From: Saccharothrix deserti
Lineage (GTDB): Bacteria > Actinomycetota > Actinomycetes > Mycobacteriales > Pseudonocardiaceae
DNA: 64,000 nucleotides
Assembly (NCBI RefSeq): GCF_009769385.1
Contig: NZ_VKAB01000035.1
Span: 34,873-98,872 of the forward strand
Reading direction: 5' to 3'
Notes under the pieces: model-generated
The model's database searches: none
The model's input: only the letters and a program-made list of their open reading frames with translations
Told to the model about the DNA's origin: nothing
Shown: positions 50,108 to 58,378 of the stretch, one piece after another
Layout: each line of letters begins with the position of its first letter
How positions within the stretch are numbered: position 1 is the stretch's first letter
Position numbers and translations under genes: made by a program

Positions 50108-51922
50108 TCAGTTGATCCGGACGACCGCGCCGCGCACGGTCACCGGGCCGCTCGCGGTCAGTTCGGCCTGGCCCTGCCCGGTCACGGCCACCGTGGCGCC
50201 CTCGACCTTGACCCCGGCCGTGCCGGACGCCTTGAGCTGCGCGCCCGCCTCGATGGTCACGTCGGTCTGGGCCTTGGCGGTGATCTTCTGGCCCTTCAGC
50301 TCCAGCGGGCCGGTGCCGGAGTCGATGGTCACGCCGTTCTGCGCCTTGACCGTCACGGCCTTGCCGCTGGTCACCTCGACGACCTGGTTCTTCTGGTCGA
50401 GCTTGACCACGAACTTGCCGTCGCCGCTGGAGATGACGATGCCCTCGTCCTCGACGAACTCGACCTTGTGGTGCTTGCGGGAGACGAACCCGCGGGTCGC
50501 GATCTCGCCGCTGTTGCCGTCCACCGGGTCCTTGGTGAGCGTGGGCGGCTTGTCCTTGCCGTTGTAGAGGCCGCCGAGGACGTACGGGGCGTCGAAGTCG
50601 TCGTGCTCGAAGCCGACCAGCACCTCGTCGCCGACCTCGGGCAGCACGAGTTCGCCGTAGCCGTTGCCCGCGCTGCTGTGCACGGTGCGCGCCCAGCCGC
50701 TGGCGAAGTCCGGTGACAGCCACGGGTAGGTGACCTTGACCCGGCCCGCTTTCGCCGGGTCGCGGACGTCGCTGACCACCGCCGGGACCAGGCCCCGTCC
50801 GCCTTGACCGGTCGGACCGCCGTTGGCCAGGCCGTAGAGGGAGCGTTCCTGGCGGCCGGACACGGTGAACTCGGTGGTGTAGCCGACCTGTTCGGCGAAC
50901 AGGTGCCGGGTGCTGGTGAGCGTGTACCTGCCCGCGAACGGCTCGCCGATGTTGGTCAGCGCCACCGCCGTGCCCGCGCGCAGCTTGGGGTTGCCGCGCG
51001 CCACACCGGCCAGTTCCGCGCACGCGCCGCCCAGCTGGGTGCCGAGCGCGGCGGCCACCGCGTCCGCCTCGGCCTGGGTGCGGTGCGGGCCGCCGGCCAG
51101 GAACGGCGGGCTGCCGAACTTCCCGCCCAACGCGACCGGGTCGACGCCGGAGACCTCGGTGCCCAGCGCGCTCGGCTGCTTGGTGGCCACGACCTGCTGT
51201 TTGTTCTCGTGGTCCCAGCCCCGGACCTGGACCTCGGGCACCTGTTCGGCGGCGGTGATCGCGGCACGCAGCGACAGCAGGTTGCGGTGCATCTCCAGCA
51301 CCAGCGGGTTCGCCTTGGCCTTGGCGTTCGTGGCGGGCGCGGACTTGGGTTCCTCGGGCAGCTGGAACTCCAGCTTGCCCTCCACCACCGCGATCTGCGC
51401 GCCGACCAGCGCGGCGATCCGGGACAGGAACTCCCAGTCGCTGACGCCGTCCTGGCTGAGCTGGGTGTGCGGGCGGCCGAAGCCCTTGACGTCGTCGATC
51501 CGACCGACCGGGATCTTCGCCCGCTGCGCGACCTTGCGCACGACGTCGGCGACGGTCATGTTCGGGTAGGAGGCGACCCTCTTGCCGCGGAACAGCCGGT
51601 GCGCCAGGTCGTAGCCGCGGACCTCGGTGAACGTGCCGCCCGCGTCCAGGTCCACGCCGACCGCGGTGACCTCGCCGCTCATCAACGGCTGCGGGGCGCC
51701 CGGGTCGGACGTCTGCACTTTGAGGGCGATCTTCGCGCCGATCTTGAACCCGGCCTTGCCGAGCACGACGTGGCCGGGGTCGCGGAAGCGGAGCACGAAC
51801 ACGTCCGGCAGGTTGCGGCTGTCGTCCACGAACGCGTGCGTGAGCAGGGACTTGACGTCGGCGGGCAGCGGGCCGCCCTCCACCTCGACCACGAGGGAGT
51901 TCGCGAAGGTCTCATTGGGCAT
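50108..51922 (-). CDS. VgrG-like central spike protein (Afp8-like)
   Basis: The 604-aa protein overlaps the LysM gene by 11 bp. It combines gp27-like domains (RGYDLAHRLFRGKRVASYPN; TVADVVRKVAQRAKIPVGRI), the OB-fold of gp5 (GLVPAVVSDVRDPAKAGRVK; LPEVGDEVLVGFEHDDFDAP; YVLGGLYNGKDKPP) and a C-terminal beta-helix of repeating valine/isoleucine strands (VTSGKAVTVKAQNGVTIDSG ...). It forms the trimeric spike at the base of the tube. No lysozyme domain is present. Confidence 0.92.
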   Translation of the reverse strand: MPNETFANSLVVEVEGGPLPADVKSLLTHAFVDDSRNLPDVFVLRFRDPGHVVLGKAGFKIGAKIALKVQTSDPGAPQPLMSGEVTAVGVDLDAGGTFTEVRGYDLAHRLFRGKRVASYPNMTVADVVRKVAQRAKIPVGRIDDVKGFGRPHTQLSQDGVSDWEFLSRIAALVGAQIAVVEGKLEFQLPEEPKSAPATNAKAKANPLVLEMHRNLLSLRAAITAAEQVPEVQVRGWDHENKQQVVATKQPSALGTEVSGVDPVALGGKFGSPPFLAGGPHRTQAEADAVAAALGTQLGGACAELAGVARGNPKLRAGTAVALTNIGEPFAGRYTLTSTRHLFAEQVGYTTEFTVSGRQERSLYGLANGGPTGQGGRGLVPAVVSDVRDPAKAGRVKVTYPWLSPDFASGWARTVHSSAGNGYGELVLPEVGDEVLVGFEHDDFDAPYVLGGLYNGKDKPPTLTKDPVDGNSGEIATRGFVSRKHHKVEFVEDEGIVISSGDGKFVVKLDQKNQVVEVTSGKAVTVKAQNGVTIDSGTGPLELKGQKITAKAQTDVTIEAGAQLKASGTAGVKVEGATVAVTGQGQAELTASGPVTVRGAVVRIN

Positions 51923-52673
51923 CGCGGATCTCCTCCAACGCGGGCACCAGCAGCCGCGAGCCGGGCCGCAGCCGCATCGGGTCGTCGATGTCGTTGGCCT
52001 CCGCGATCTCCCGCCACAGCTCGGCGTTGCCGTAGGCCTTGTAGGCGAGGGACTGCAGGGTGTCGCCGGCGACGAGGACGTGCGAGTCGCGTGCCGCGAG
52101 GGCGCCGGAGGTGGGGTTCTGGCCGCCCTGCTCGCCCGCGATCTCCTCCAGGTTGACCGTGCAGGTCGCCCGGACCGGGACGCCGGCGGGCGTGAACAGG
52201 GTGTACTTGGCGCTGACGCTTCCGACGAACGCCGGGAAGCCCGTCATGCCGCCCCACTTGAAGATCACCCACGGCGGCGAGCCCTTGCCGTGCTGACGGC
52301 TGTCCTCCGTCGGCACGCAGCAGGCGAACAGCTGCTCGACCTTCTTCACCACGCTGTCGTCCATGTGGTCGGTGGCGTCGAGGAAGACCTCCAGGGCGAG
52401 TTTGACCGGGTCGGAGCCCTTGAACTCGGGGGTGCCGCTTTTCGCCACGTTCGGTTGGCGGCTGCGTTCCCACTTGGCGTTCTTGCTGAGCGAGAGCTCC
52501 TTCGGGTTGAACTGGAAGGTGATCTCGTGCATGAGGTCGCCCGGCTTGGCCGCGCCGCCCGCCTTCGGTGGGCGGTGCACGCTGAGCAGGGCTTTCTGGA
52601 GGTTCGTCGGCGCGGCGTAGCTGTTGGCCTTGGCACTCGTGCCGGCCGAGGTGAAGGTGATCGGGGAGGCCAT
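51912..52673 (-). CDS. LysM-containing tube-baseplate adaptor (Afp7-like)
   Basis: ATG 52673 starts the 253-aa protein. Its N-terminal half matches contractile-injection adaptor proteins (MHEITFQFNPKELSLSKNAK; WERSRQPNVAKSGTPEFKGS), and the C-terminus is a LysM domain (HVLVAGDTLQSLAYKAYGNA then LWREIAEANDIDDPMRLRPG, about 195-240). Homologs (Afp7, PVC7, gp53-like) bridge the inner tube and the spike. Here LysM is a structural adaptor rather than a wall-binding enzyme. Confidence 0.9.
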   Translation of the reverse strand: MASPITFTSAGTSAKANSYAAPTNLQKALLSVHRPPKAGGAAKPGDLMHEITFQFNPKELSLSKNAKWERSRQPNVAKSGTPEFKGSDPVKLALEVFLDATDHMDDSVVKKVEQLFACCVPTEDSRQHGKGSPPWVIFKWGGMTGFPAFVGSVSAKYTLFTPAGVPVRATCTVNLEEIAGEQGGQNPTSGALAARDSHVLVAGDTLQSLAYKAYGNAELWREIAEANDIDDPMRLRPGSRLLVPALEEIRDAQ

Positions 52674-52680
52674 GTCGGGG

Positions 52681-53112
52681 TCACTTCGCCGTGCTGAGGA
52701 AGCCGTGGTGGGCGAGTTCGAGGGTTTCGGTGGCGACCTTCGGGGAGTCGGCGGACAGCTGGGGTCCGCTCCACCGCACCGGGACCACGCCGGAGAGCGC
52801 CCAACTGGCGATCACCGTGCCCGCAAGCGTTCGCGCCTCGATGATCGCGGTCTTGCGGGTGACGCCGGCCGCCATGCCCGCGATCCACTTGATGATCTTG
52901 GCGCTGTCCTTGGTGACCGGGCGGGACAGCTTGACGTTGGAGTACTTGATACGGGTGGGCAACTGCCAGACCATCCCGTTGTTGCCGCCCTCCTCGCGCT
53001 GTTCGACGGTGAACTCGATGCCGAGCCCGTCGCAGCTGTTGAAGGAGCCGAGGCTCTCGTCGTCGATGCGCACGACGAAGCACACGGCCACCGCCTCATC
53101 CACCTCGGCCAT
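52681..53112 (-). CDS. Second inner-tube/tail-tube initiator protein (gp19 family, Afp5-like)
   Basis: ATG 53112 has GAGGTGAGCGGA upstream. The 143-aa protein is a T4 gp19-type tube fold: CFVVRIDDESLGSFNSCDGL, VEQREEGGNNGMVWQLPTRI and LSRPVTKDSAKIIKWIAGMA. Because it sits next to the spike genes rather than the sheath, it is probably the tube initiator ring, with the 147-aa paralog (56127-56570) building the main tube. Confidence 0.9.
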   Translation of the reverse strand: MAEVDEAVAVCFVVRIDDESLGSFNSCDGLGIEFTVEQREEGGNNGMVWQLPTRIKYSNVKLSRPVTKDSAKIIKWIAGMAAGVTRKTAIIEARTLAGTVIASWALSGVVPVRWSGPQLSADSPKVATETLELAHHGFLSTAK

Positions 53113-53117
53113 TCCGC

Positions 53118-55499
53118 TCACCTCCACCGATCGGTCAACGCTCCGCGCCGTTCACGGTCGAGCCACAGCTCGGCCTTGAGCCGGCGAACCAGGGGGTCGT
53201 AGAGCTTCTTGAGCAGTTCTTCGGGCTCCCGCCCGGGTGCCGCCACCTGACCGGCCGTCCCTGCTTGGGCTGCCTGGCCTGCTGCCCCTGCCGTCGCGCC
53301 TGTCTCCGGGGCCGCCGAGAACGCCGAGAACGCCGCGATCGACGGGATCGACGGGACCGCCTCGATCGGCTCGGTAGGCGTTGGCGTCGCGGACGGCGAA
53401 GGCGGTACCTCGACCTCCCGCTGCACGAACTCGAACTCGGCCAGGGGCCGCCCCAACCCCAACCCCGGCCGCCCCGCACGTGCGCCAGTCGTCCCGACAA
53501 CGGCCCGCTGCACCACCGGCGCGGCCAACCGAGGCCGACCTCCGATAAGAGGCCCGGTCACTTCAGGTCCTGCGACGCCGTCAGCAGGAGCCGGCTCACC
53601 CCGAAACCGCTGGACACCGATCGGCATCCCCAACCCGACCGTGGACGCAGGAAGCTCCACCTTCGGCTCGTTCACCGGCCGGGCAATCTCGGACGCGGCC
53701 AACCGCTGAACCCCGACCTGACGCCCGACAACCGGCGCGCCCAGCCCACCGGCGGTGGCACTGGCACTGGCACTGGCACTGGCACTGGCACTGGGCACAT
53801 CAAGCGACCGAGAAGTCTCCACACCGACCACCGGCACCTCAGCCCCGATCAACGGCGCAACAGACTCCGTCGCCCCACCGACCGCAACCTCACCGACCGG
53901 ACCGCTCTCACTCCACCGACCAGGAGTCTGACCAGGCAAACCCGCAGGTTCAGCAGTCCGCCGCACCGGCAACTCAGCGGACCTCACCACCTCCGACACC
54001 TCAACCCGCTGCACCCCAACGGACCCACTCGCCCCAGACCTGCCGCGCGACACCATCTCCGTTGCCGCGTAAGGCAGAACCGGCACCATCTCGGACGCCT
54101 GGGATGCCTCGGATGCCGTATGCAATAGCCCAATTTCCGGCGACGACTCAGCTGTCGTATGCGATATCCCTAGTCCCTGCGAGGGCTCGGGTGTCGCAAA
54201 CGACCGCTCCGGCCCGACATCGGGGGGTTCGGATGTTGTATGCGATGGCTCGTCCGCTAGGCGAGATACCTCCAGCGTCGGGCGCGAGTGCTCTGGCGGC
54301 GTGGGGGCAGGATCCGGCGATGCCTGCGGCAATACCTGTTCTGTCGCCGGCGATGCCTGTTCTGCGTGCGGCGCTGTGTGTTCTGCCGCCGGTGATGTGT
54401 GTTCTGCGGGCGGCGATGTGTGTCCTACCTGCGGCAGTTCGGGCGCTGGGTGGTGCGCTGGCTCGGGCGGCGCGGCGGGTTCCGGTTTCGGTGACGGGTT
54501 GGTCTCAGCTACTGCCCGCTGCACGACCGGCAACCCGTGTGCCACCGGCGTTTCGCCGCCGGCAACCTCAACGTTTCGGCTCACCGCCGGTGCATCGCTC
54601 GGCCCGATCTGCGGCCTCGGTGCGGGCTTCGGCTCAGGCCGGACCGCCGGCTTCTGCCCGACCTCCAGCCTGGACACGACCTCTCGTCCCGGTTTTGGTC
54701 CGACTTCCACGACTGGCTTGGGTTCGACCGCGATCACCGGTCCGACTTCAGGCTTCGGTCCGGCTTCAAGTCTCGACTCCGGTTCAGGGTCCGGCCGGGT
54801 TTCGAGGACTGGCCCGGTTTCGAGGGCTGGCCTGGCTTCAAGGGTTGGCCTGGCTTCATGAGTTGGCCCGGAAGCTTCGAGGGTTGGTGCGGCTTCGGGT
54901 TCGCGGTTGGGGATATGAATACCCGCGTTCCCGCCGACTTCGCCGCCGACTCCACCTCCGAATTCGCCGCCGGCTTCTGCAGCGGCTTCGGCAGCGGCTT
55001 CGATCTGGGTTTCGGGGTCGCTGTCCGCCTCCAACCGCTGCACCGGTTGCGCCGCTTCAGGTTGCGTCACTTCACCTTGTGTCACTTGGCGTTGAACGAC
55101 AGGGCTCTGAGTCCCGCTCTGGGCCGGGGCCGCCGGAGCCGAACCCCACAGGCGCGACCACAAGTTCCGGGGCTTGGGCGCGGGCGGCTGGGCGACGGGC
55201 ATCTCGACCACACGCGGCTCGACCACACGCGACTCGACCACGCGCTGCACGACACCGTCGATCACGCCCGACGGCTCGTCCACTCCAACCCTGTGCGCCA
55301 ACGGCGCGAGGTAGGCCGGCGACCGCCACGACGCCAAAGACCCCGAGAACCGCTCCACCGGGTTCACCAACGGGTGCGCCGCCACCACCCGCTGGATCGG
55401 CGGCAGCCCACGCCACTCGCCGCGCCGCACGGGCAGTGCCGGCGACACCGGCGCTTCCGGCGACACCGGCCGAGCCGTCTCACGTCGCCACGGCCACAT
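53118..55499 (-). CDS. 793-aa disordered, Pro/Glu/Ala-rich protein with ten VQR motifs (CIS locus)
   Basis: ATG 55499 follows GTGAGGGGCG, 6 bp after the DUF6760 stop. The protein is dominated by low-complexity sequence: 7-10-residue imperfect repeats (for example EHTSPAAEHTAPHAEQASP) and an (SA)n run. Ten [VI]QR tripeptides punctuate it at irregular spacing (GVVQRVVES, SPVVQRQV, GVQRVEVS, IGVQRFRGE, FEFVQREVEV). Only the ends look folded: the N-terminus (RRGEWRGLPPIQRVV) and the last about 45 residues (EELLKKLYDPLVRRLKAELW). The C-terminal helix pattern recurs in proteins at other actinobacterial CIS loci by my recollection. Position between assembly and tube genes makes it a candidate tape measure, chaperone or cargo. 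Codon use in the middle is less GC-rich, implying fast evolution. Confidence 0.8.
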   Translation of the reverse strand: MWPWRRETARPVSPEAPVSPALPVRRGEWRGLPPIQRVVAAHPLVNPVERFSGSLASWRSPAYLAPLAHRVGVDEPSGVIDGVVQRVVESRVVEPRVVEMPVAQPPAPKPRNLWSRLWGSAPAAPAQSGTQSPVVQRQVTQGEVTQPEAAQPVQRLEADSDPETQIEAAAEAAAEAGGEFGGGVGGEVGGNAGIHIPNREPEAAPTLEASGPTHEARPTLEARPALETGPVLETRPDPEPESRLEAGPKPEVGPVIAVEPKPVVEVGPKPGREVVSRLEVGQKPAVRPEPKPAPRPQIGPSDAPAVSRNVEVAGGETPVAHGLPVVQRAVAETNPSPKPEPAAPPEPAHHPAPELPQVGHTSPPAEHTSPAAEHTAPHAEQASPATEQVLPQASPDPAPTPPEHSRPTLEVSRLADEPSHTTSEPPDVGPERSFATPEPSQGLGISHTTAESSPEIGLLHTASEASQASEMVPVLPYAATEMVSRGRSGASGSVGVQRVEVSEVVRSAELPVRRTAEPAGLPGQTPGRWSESGPVGEVAVGGATESVAPLIGAEVPVVGVETSRSLDVPSASASASASASATAGGLGAPVVGRQVGVQRLAASEIARPVNEPKVELPASTVGLGMPIGVQRFRGEPAPADGVAGPEVTGPLIGGRPRLAAPVVQRAVVGTTGARAGRPGLGLGRPLAEFEFVQREVEVPPSPSATPTPTEPIEAVPSIPSIAAFSAFSAAPETGATAGAAGQAAQAGTAGQVAAPGREPEELLKKLYDPLVRRLKAELWLDRERRGALTDRWR
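53757..53792. repeat. Hexanucleotide (GGCACT)6 repeat in coding sequence
   Basis: Six exact GGCACT units encode an alternating Ser-Ala run on the minus strand within the 793-aa protein. Being 6 bp, slippage changes protein length by two residues without breaking the frame. Confidence 0.9.
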
Positions 55500-55505
55500 C
55501 GCCCC

Positions 55506-55664
55506 TCACCGTCCCTGGCTGATCCTCGTGTTGATCCGGGCGATCTCGGCCACGTACCGCAGCCGGTCCGGGTGCTCCAGGTCGAGGATCGAGTCCCACG
55601 ACCAGTGGAAGTGGTACGCCACGTACGCGACCTCCTCGTGCAGCCGGTCGGCCGCGTACGTCAC
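55506..55664 (-). CDS. DUF6760 small CIS protein
   Basis: GTG 55664 overlaps the previous stop (GTGA) and follows GGGGGA. The 52-aa product reads TYAADRLHEEVAYVAYHFHW then LDLEHPDRLRYVAEIARINT, matching the small DUF6760 proteins found at CIS loci of actinobacteria. Its size and position after an assembly-protein gene recall phage tail assembly chaperone pairs. Confidence 0.8.
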   Translation of the reverse strand: MTYAADRLHEEVAYVAYHFHWSWDSILDLEHPDRLRYVAEIARINTRISQGR

Positions 55665-56122
55665 GATTCCCCCAGGCGCCCACCCGCGACGTCCACGCTG
55701 AACCCGTGCCCGCACTCGGGACAGGCCACCGCCGCACGGGTGTGCCCCTCGCTGTTGATCCGCCGGTACATGTCCTGCAGGAACGCCAGGTCCGACGCGA
55801 ACAGGTTCTCCACGACACCGACGTGCACGTCGGTCACCGACCCGATCCGGACGATCACCCGAGCCAGCAGCACGACCGTCAGGTACGCCGCGTTCTCCCG
55901 CACCCGGTCGTCGCGCAACGGCACCAGTTCGTCCCGCGCGGTCGCCAGGCGCATCACGCCGGAGCGGTGCAGCACACCGCTGTCGTCGACGTACCCGCGC
56001 GGCAGCTCGAAGGCGAACTCCGTGCGCATCTGCCCGCCCGAGTCCGAACCCGGCGAACCCGGAGGAACAGGGGCGGATGCGACCGGGGCATCGGGGGCGA
56101 CCGCCGTCATCACCCTGCGCAT
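55661..56122 (-). CDS. CIS assembly protein with CxxC motif (tail-assembly-like)
   Basis: The 153-aa protein (ATG 56122) has a Pro/Ser-rich N-terminus, a conserved core (MRTEFAFELPRGYVDDSGVL; RLATARDELVPLRDDRVREN; LFASDLAFLQDMYRRINSEG) and a C-terminal ACPECGHGFSVDVAG with one CxxC, probably a half zinc site. It lies between tube and DUF6760 genes, the place of tail assembly chaperones in phages. It is a CIS-conserved family whose function has not been named. Confidence 0.8.
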   Translation of the reverse strand: MRRVMTAVAPDAPVASAPVPPGSPGSDSGGQMRTEFAFELPRGYVDDSGVLHRSGVMRLATARDELVPLRDDRVRENAAYLTVVLLARVIVRIGSVTDVHVGVVENLFASDLAFLQDMYRRINSEGHTRAAVACPECGHGFSVDVAGGRLGES

Positions 56123-56126
56123 GGCG

Positions 56127-56570
56127 TCACTCGACTTCCATCATCTCGTAGGTGACGACGAGCTTTTCGGTGAGCACGCTGGTGTCGCCGGCCTTCAACG
56201 ACCCGATCTCCAACGACTTCGGCCACGCGTTGGTCAGCTTGTACCGCTTGATCGGCTGGCCCTCGTAGTCGTAGACGATGATCGCCCCGCCCTTGCGGGC
56301 GTTGGCCATCCTGCCGAAGTGCGCGTCCTTGACCCACTGCTCGAAGCTGTTGTCGCCGGTGAGACCCCGGGTGAGGGTGACCTCGCCCGCCTTCGGCCTG
56401 CCGGGCAGCTTCTTGATGACGTACTTGCCGTCCGGGGTGTTCTGCTTGAGCTCGATGACGTCCTGCTCCATCTTCAGCCCGGAGACCTCGGAGATCTGCT
56501 TGATCGCGACGCCGTCGACTTCGAGGCCGAACGAGTGGCCGACCGAGGTGTCGAGGTCGGGAAGAGCCAT
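56127..56570 (-). CDS. Inner tube protein (gp19 family, Cis1-like)
   Basis: ATG 56570 starts MALPDLDTSVGHSFGLEVDG. The 147-aa product shows the tube fold pattern: IKQISEVSGLKMEQDVIELK, KLPGRPKAGEVTLTRGLTGD, FEQWVKDAHFGR and VYDYEGQPIKRYKLTNAWPK. It polymerises as hexameric rings inside the sheath. The gene lies 48 bp after the sheath gene. Confidence 0.95.
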   Translation of the reverse strand: MALPDLDTSVGHSFGLEVDGVAIKQISEVSGLKMEQDVIELKQNTPDGKYVIKKLPGRPKAGEVTLTRGLTGDNSFEQWVKDAHFGRMANARKGGAIIVYDYEGQPIKRYKLTNAWPKSLEIGSLKAGDTSVLTEKLVVTYEMMEVE

Positions 56571-56618
56571 GACGAACCGCCTTAACTAGGACCCGATGAC
56601 GAGATGACGACGTGACGA

Positions 56619-58145
56619 CTACTCGTTGACGAGGCTGGTGCCGCCGGAGAACTGCGACAGCCGGAACACCACGAACTCGGCGGGCTTGACCGGCGCGATG
56701 CCGACCTCGCAGATCACCTGGCCGAGGTCGATGGTCTCGGCGGCGTTGGTCTCGCGGTCGCACTTGACGTAGAACGCCTCGTCGGGCGTGAGCCCGAACA
56801 GCGCGCCCTTGCGCCACTCCGTGACCAGGAAAGCGCTGATGGTGCGCCGGATCCTGGCCCACAGCGCGTCGTCGTTCGGCTCGAACACGACCCACTGGGT
56901 GCCGTTGAGGATCGACTCCTCCAGGTAGTTGAACAGCCGCCGCACGTTCAGGTACCGCCACGCCGGGTCGGACGACAGCGTGCGCGCGCCCCACACCCGG
57001 ATGCCACGACCGGGGAACGACCGCACGCAGTTGACGCCGATCGGGTTCAGCAGCTCCTGCTCGGCCTTGGTCAGCTGCGTCTCCAGCGCCACCGCGCCGC
57101 GCACGACCTCGTTCGCGGGAGCCTTGTGCACGCCGCGCGTGGCGTCGGTGCGGGCCCACACGCCGGCCATGTGGCCGCTGGGCGGGATGAACGTGTGGTC
57201 GTCACTGGCCGGGTCGAAGATCTTGATCCACGGGTAGTAGAGCGCGGCGTACTTCGAGTCGTAGCCCGCGCCGTTCATCCGCCAGTCCTTGACCTGCTGC
57301 GGGTTCAGGTCGGGCGGCGGGTCGAGCACGGCGATCCGGTTGCCCATCAGCTCGCAGTGGGCGATCATCGCCAGCTGCACGGCCTTCACCGACTCCAGCG
57401 AGATCGCGCCGCGCTGGTAGCTGCTCATCAGGTCGGGCACCGAGACCATGGTGATCTCCTCGACGGCCTCCAGGCCGCCGAAGCCGGTGCGGTCGGAGAC
57501 GTCGCCGACGTAGTCGTCGGCCGCGATCTTGCGCGGCACGGGCGACGGGTCGACCGCGTCCTTCAGCGTGACGCTGCCCTTCTCCACCTTGGCCACGCCG
57601 CCGTTCGCCGTCTCCTCGATCGTGATCAGGTTCGACTTCTCCTGCACGACGGTGACGACGTTGTCCTTGGTGCGCTTGGTGGTCACGTTGTGCGTCTCGA
57701 CGACCTTGCCGTTCTGCTTGACCAGCAACGTGAACCGGTCGTCCGGCGGGTTCTCGCCGGTGGCGTCGGCGATCTCCACGGTGATCTCGGCGGCGCCCAG
57801 CTCGCGTGCGGTGACCTTGTAGCCGCTCAGCGCGGCCTGCGCGCCGGTGCCCGCGGGCAGCTGGCCGTTGGTCTTGGCCCGTTCGCCGCCGATGCGGACG
57901 ACGTAGCAGTTCGTGCCGCCGTTGAGGAAGTACCCGTACACCGACTGGGCGAGGTAGCAGTCCGGCACGAAGTCGCCGAAGACCTGCGTGTACTGCCCCC
58001 AGTTGGAGACCAGCGTCGGCGTGTTGAACGGGCCTCGGGCCGCGAAGCCGACGAAGGCGGCGACGGCGGTGCCCACGCCCTCGATGGGCCGCGCACCAGC
58101 CTCCACCTCCTCGACGTACACCCCCGGCGAGAGATAGGTGGGCAT
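56619..58145 (-). CDS. Contractile tail sheath protein (Cis2-like)
   Basis: ATG 58145 has GGGGAGGCAACGG upstream; an in-frame GTG/ATG five codons earlier lacks a site. The 508-aa protein opens with the sheath signature PTYLSPGVYVEEVEAGARPI and GVGTAVAAFVGFAARGPFNT, has a variable surface insertion (about 110-220), and ends with the conserved sheath core: GIRVWGARTLSSDPAWRYLN, VRRLFNYLEESILNGTQWVV and the C-terminal strand that mediates subunit linking (VKPAEFVVFRLSQFSGG). Only one sheath gene is present, unlike Afp with three. Confidence 0.95.
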   Translation of the reverse strand: MPTYLSPGVYVEEVEAGARPIEGVGTAVAAFVGFAARGPFNTPTLVSNWGQYTQVFGDFVPDCYLAQSVYGYFLNGGTNCYVVRIGGERAKTNGQLPAGTGAQAALSGYKVTARELGAAEITVEIADATGENPPDDRFTLLVKQNGKVVETHNVTTKRTKDNVVTVVQEKSNLITIEETANGGVAKVEKGSVTLKDAVDPSPVPRKIAADDYVGDVSDRTGFGGLEAVEEITMVSVPDLMSSYQRGAISLESVKAVQLAMIAHCELMGNRIAVLDPPPDLNPQQVKDWRMNGAGYDSKYAALYYPWIKIFDPASDDHTFIPPSGHMAGVWARTDATRGVHKAPANEVVRGAVALETQLTKAEQELLNPIGVNCVRSFPGRGIRVWGARTLSSDPAWRYLNVRRLFNYLEESILNGTQWVVFEPNDDALWARIRRTISAFLVTEWRKGALFGLTPDEAFYVKCDRETNAAETIDLGQVICEVGIAPVKPAEFVVFRLSQFSGGTSLVNE

Positions 58146-58163
58146 CCGTTGCCTCCCCAAGTT

Positions 58164-58236
58164 GTGCGGAACGAGTCGTGCGGAACCGGCTGTGTCGTGC
58201 TGTGCCGCGAATGCTTGTGCTGTGCCGTGAATGCTG
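58164..58236 (-). repeat. Direct repeats in the leader/promoter region of the sheath gene
   Basis: Read on the plus strand, GTGCTGTGCCG[CT]GAATGCT[TG] occurs twice in tandem (58197-58216 and 58217-58236), and GTGCGGAAC occurs twice at a 14-bp period (58164-58172 and 58178-58186). They lie 20 to 90 bp upstream of the sheath ATG and downstream of the DUF4157 terminator, where the main CIS promoter must be. They are candidate regulator sites. Confidence 0.55.
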
Positions 58237-58333
58237 CTGCGGTTCGACGACGTGCGAAACGACCACGAGGCTGTGCCGGGGTACGCCGATAGCTGCCCAA
58301 AGGTGCAGCCGTCCTGGCCCGGACACGCGAAAA

Positions 58334-58366
58334 CCCCGCCGCGCCCCTGCTTGGGGCACGGCGGGG
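58334..58366 (-). terminator. Rho-independent terminator after the DUF4157 gene
   Basis: Arms 58334-58347 and 58353-58366 form a 13-pair GC hairpin with one mismatch and a 5-nt loop. In the minus direction it is followed by TTTT. It starts 12 bp after the DUF4157 stop and splits the CIS locus into two transcription units, with the sheath-onward unit needing its own promoter. Confidence 0.85.
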
Positions 58367-58378
58367 TCCGGTGTTCGG

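Noticed and set aside
53265..55522. Two long plus-strand frames of 287 and 486 codons
   Set aside because: They oppose the 793-aa CIS gene, which has a proper ribosome-binding site, operon spacing and conserved ends; the plus frames are low-complexity and lack credible starts.
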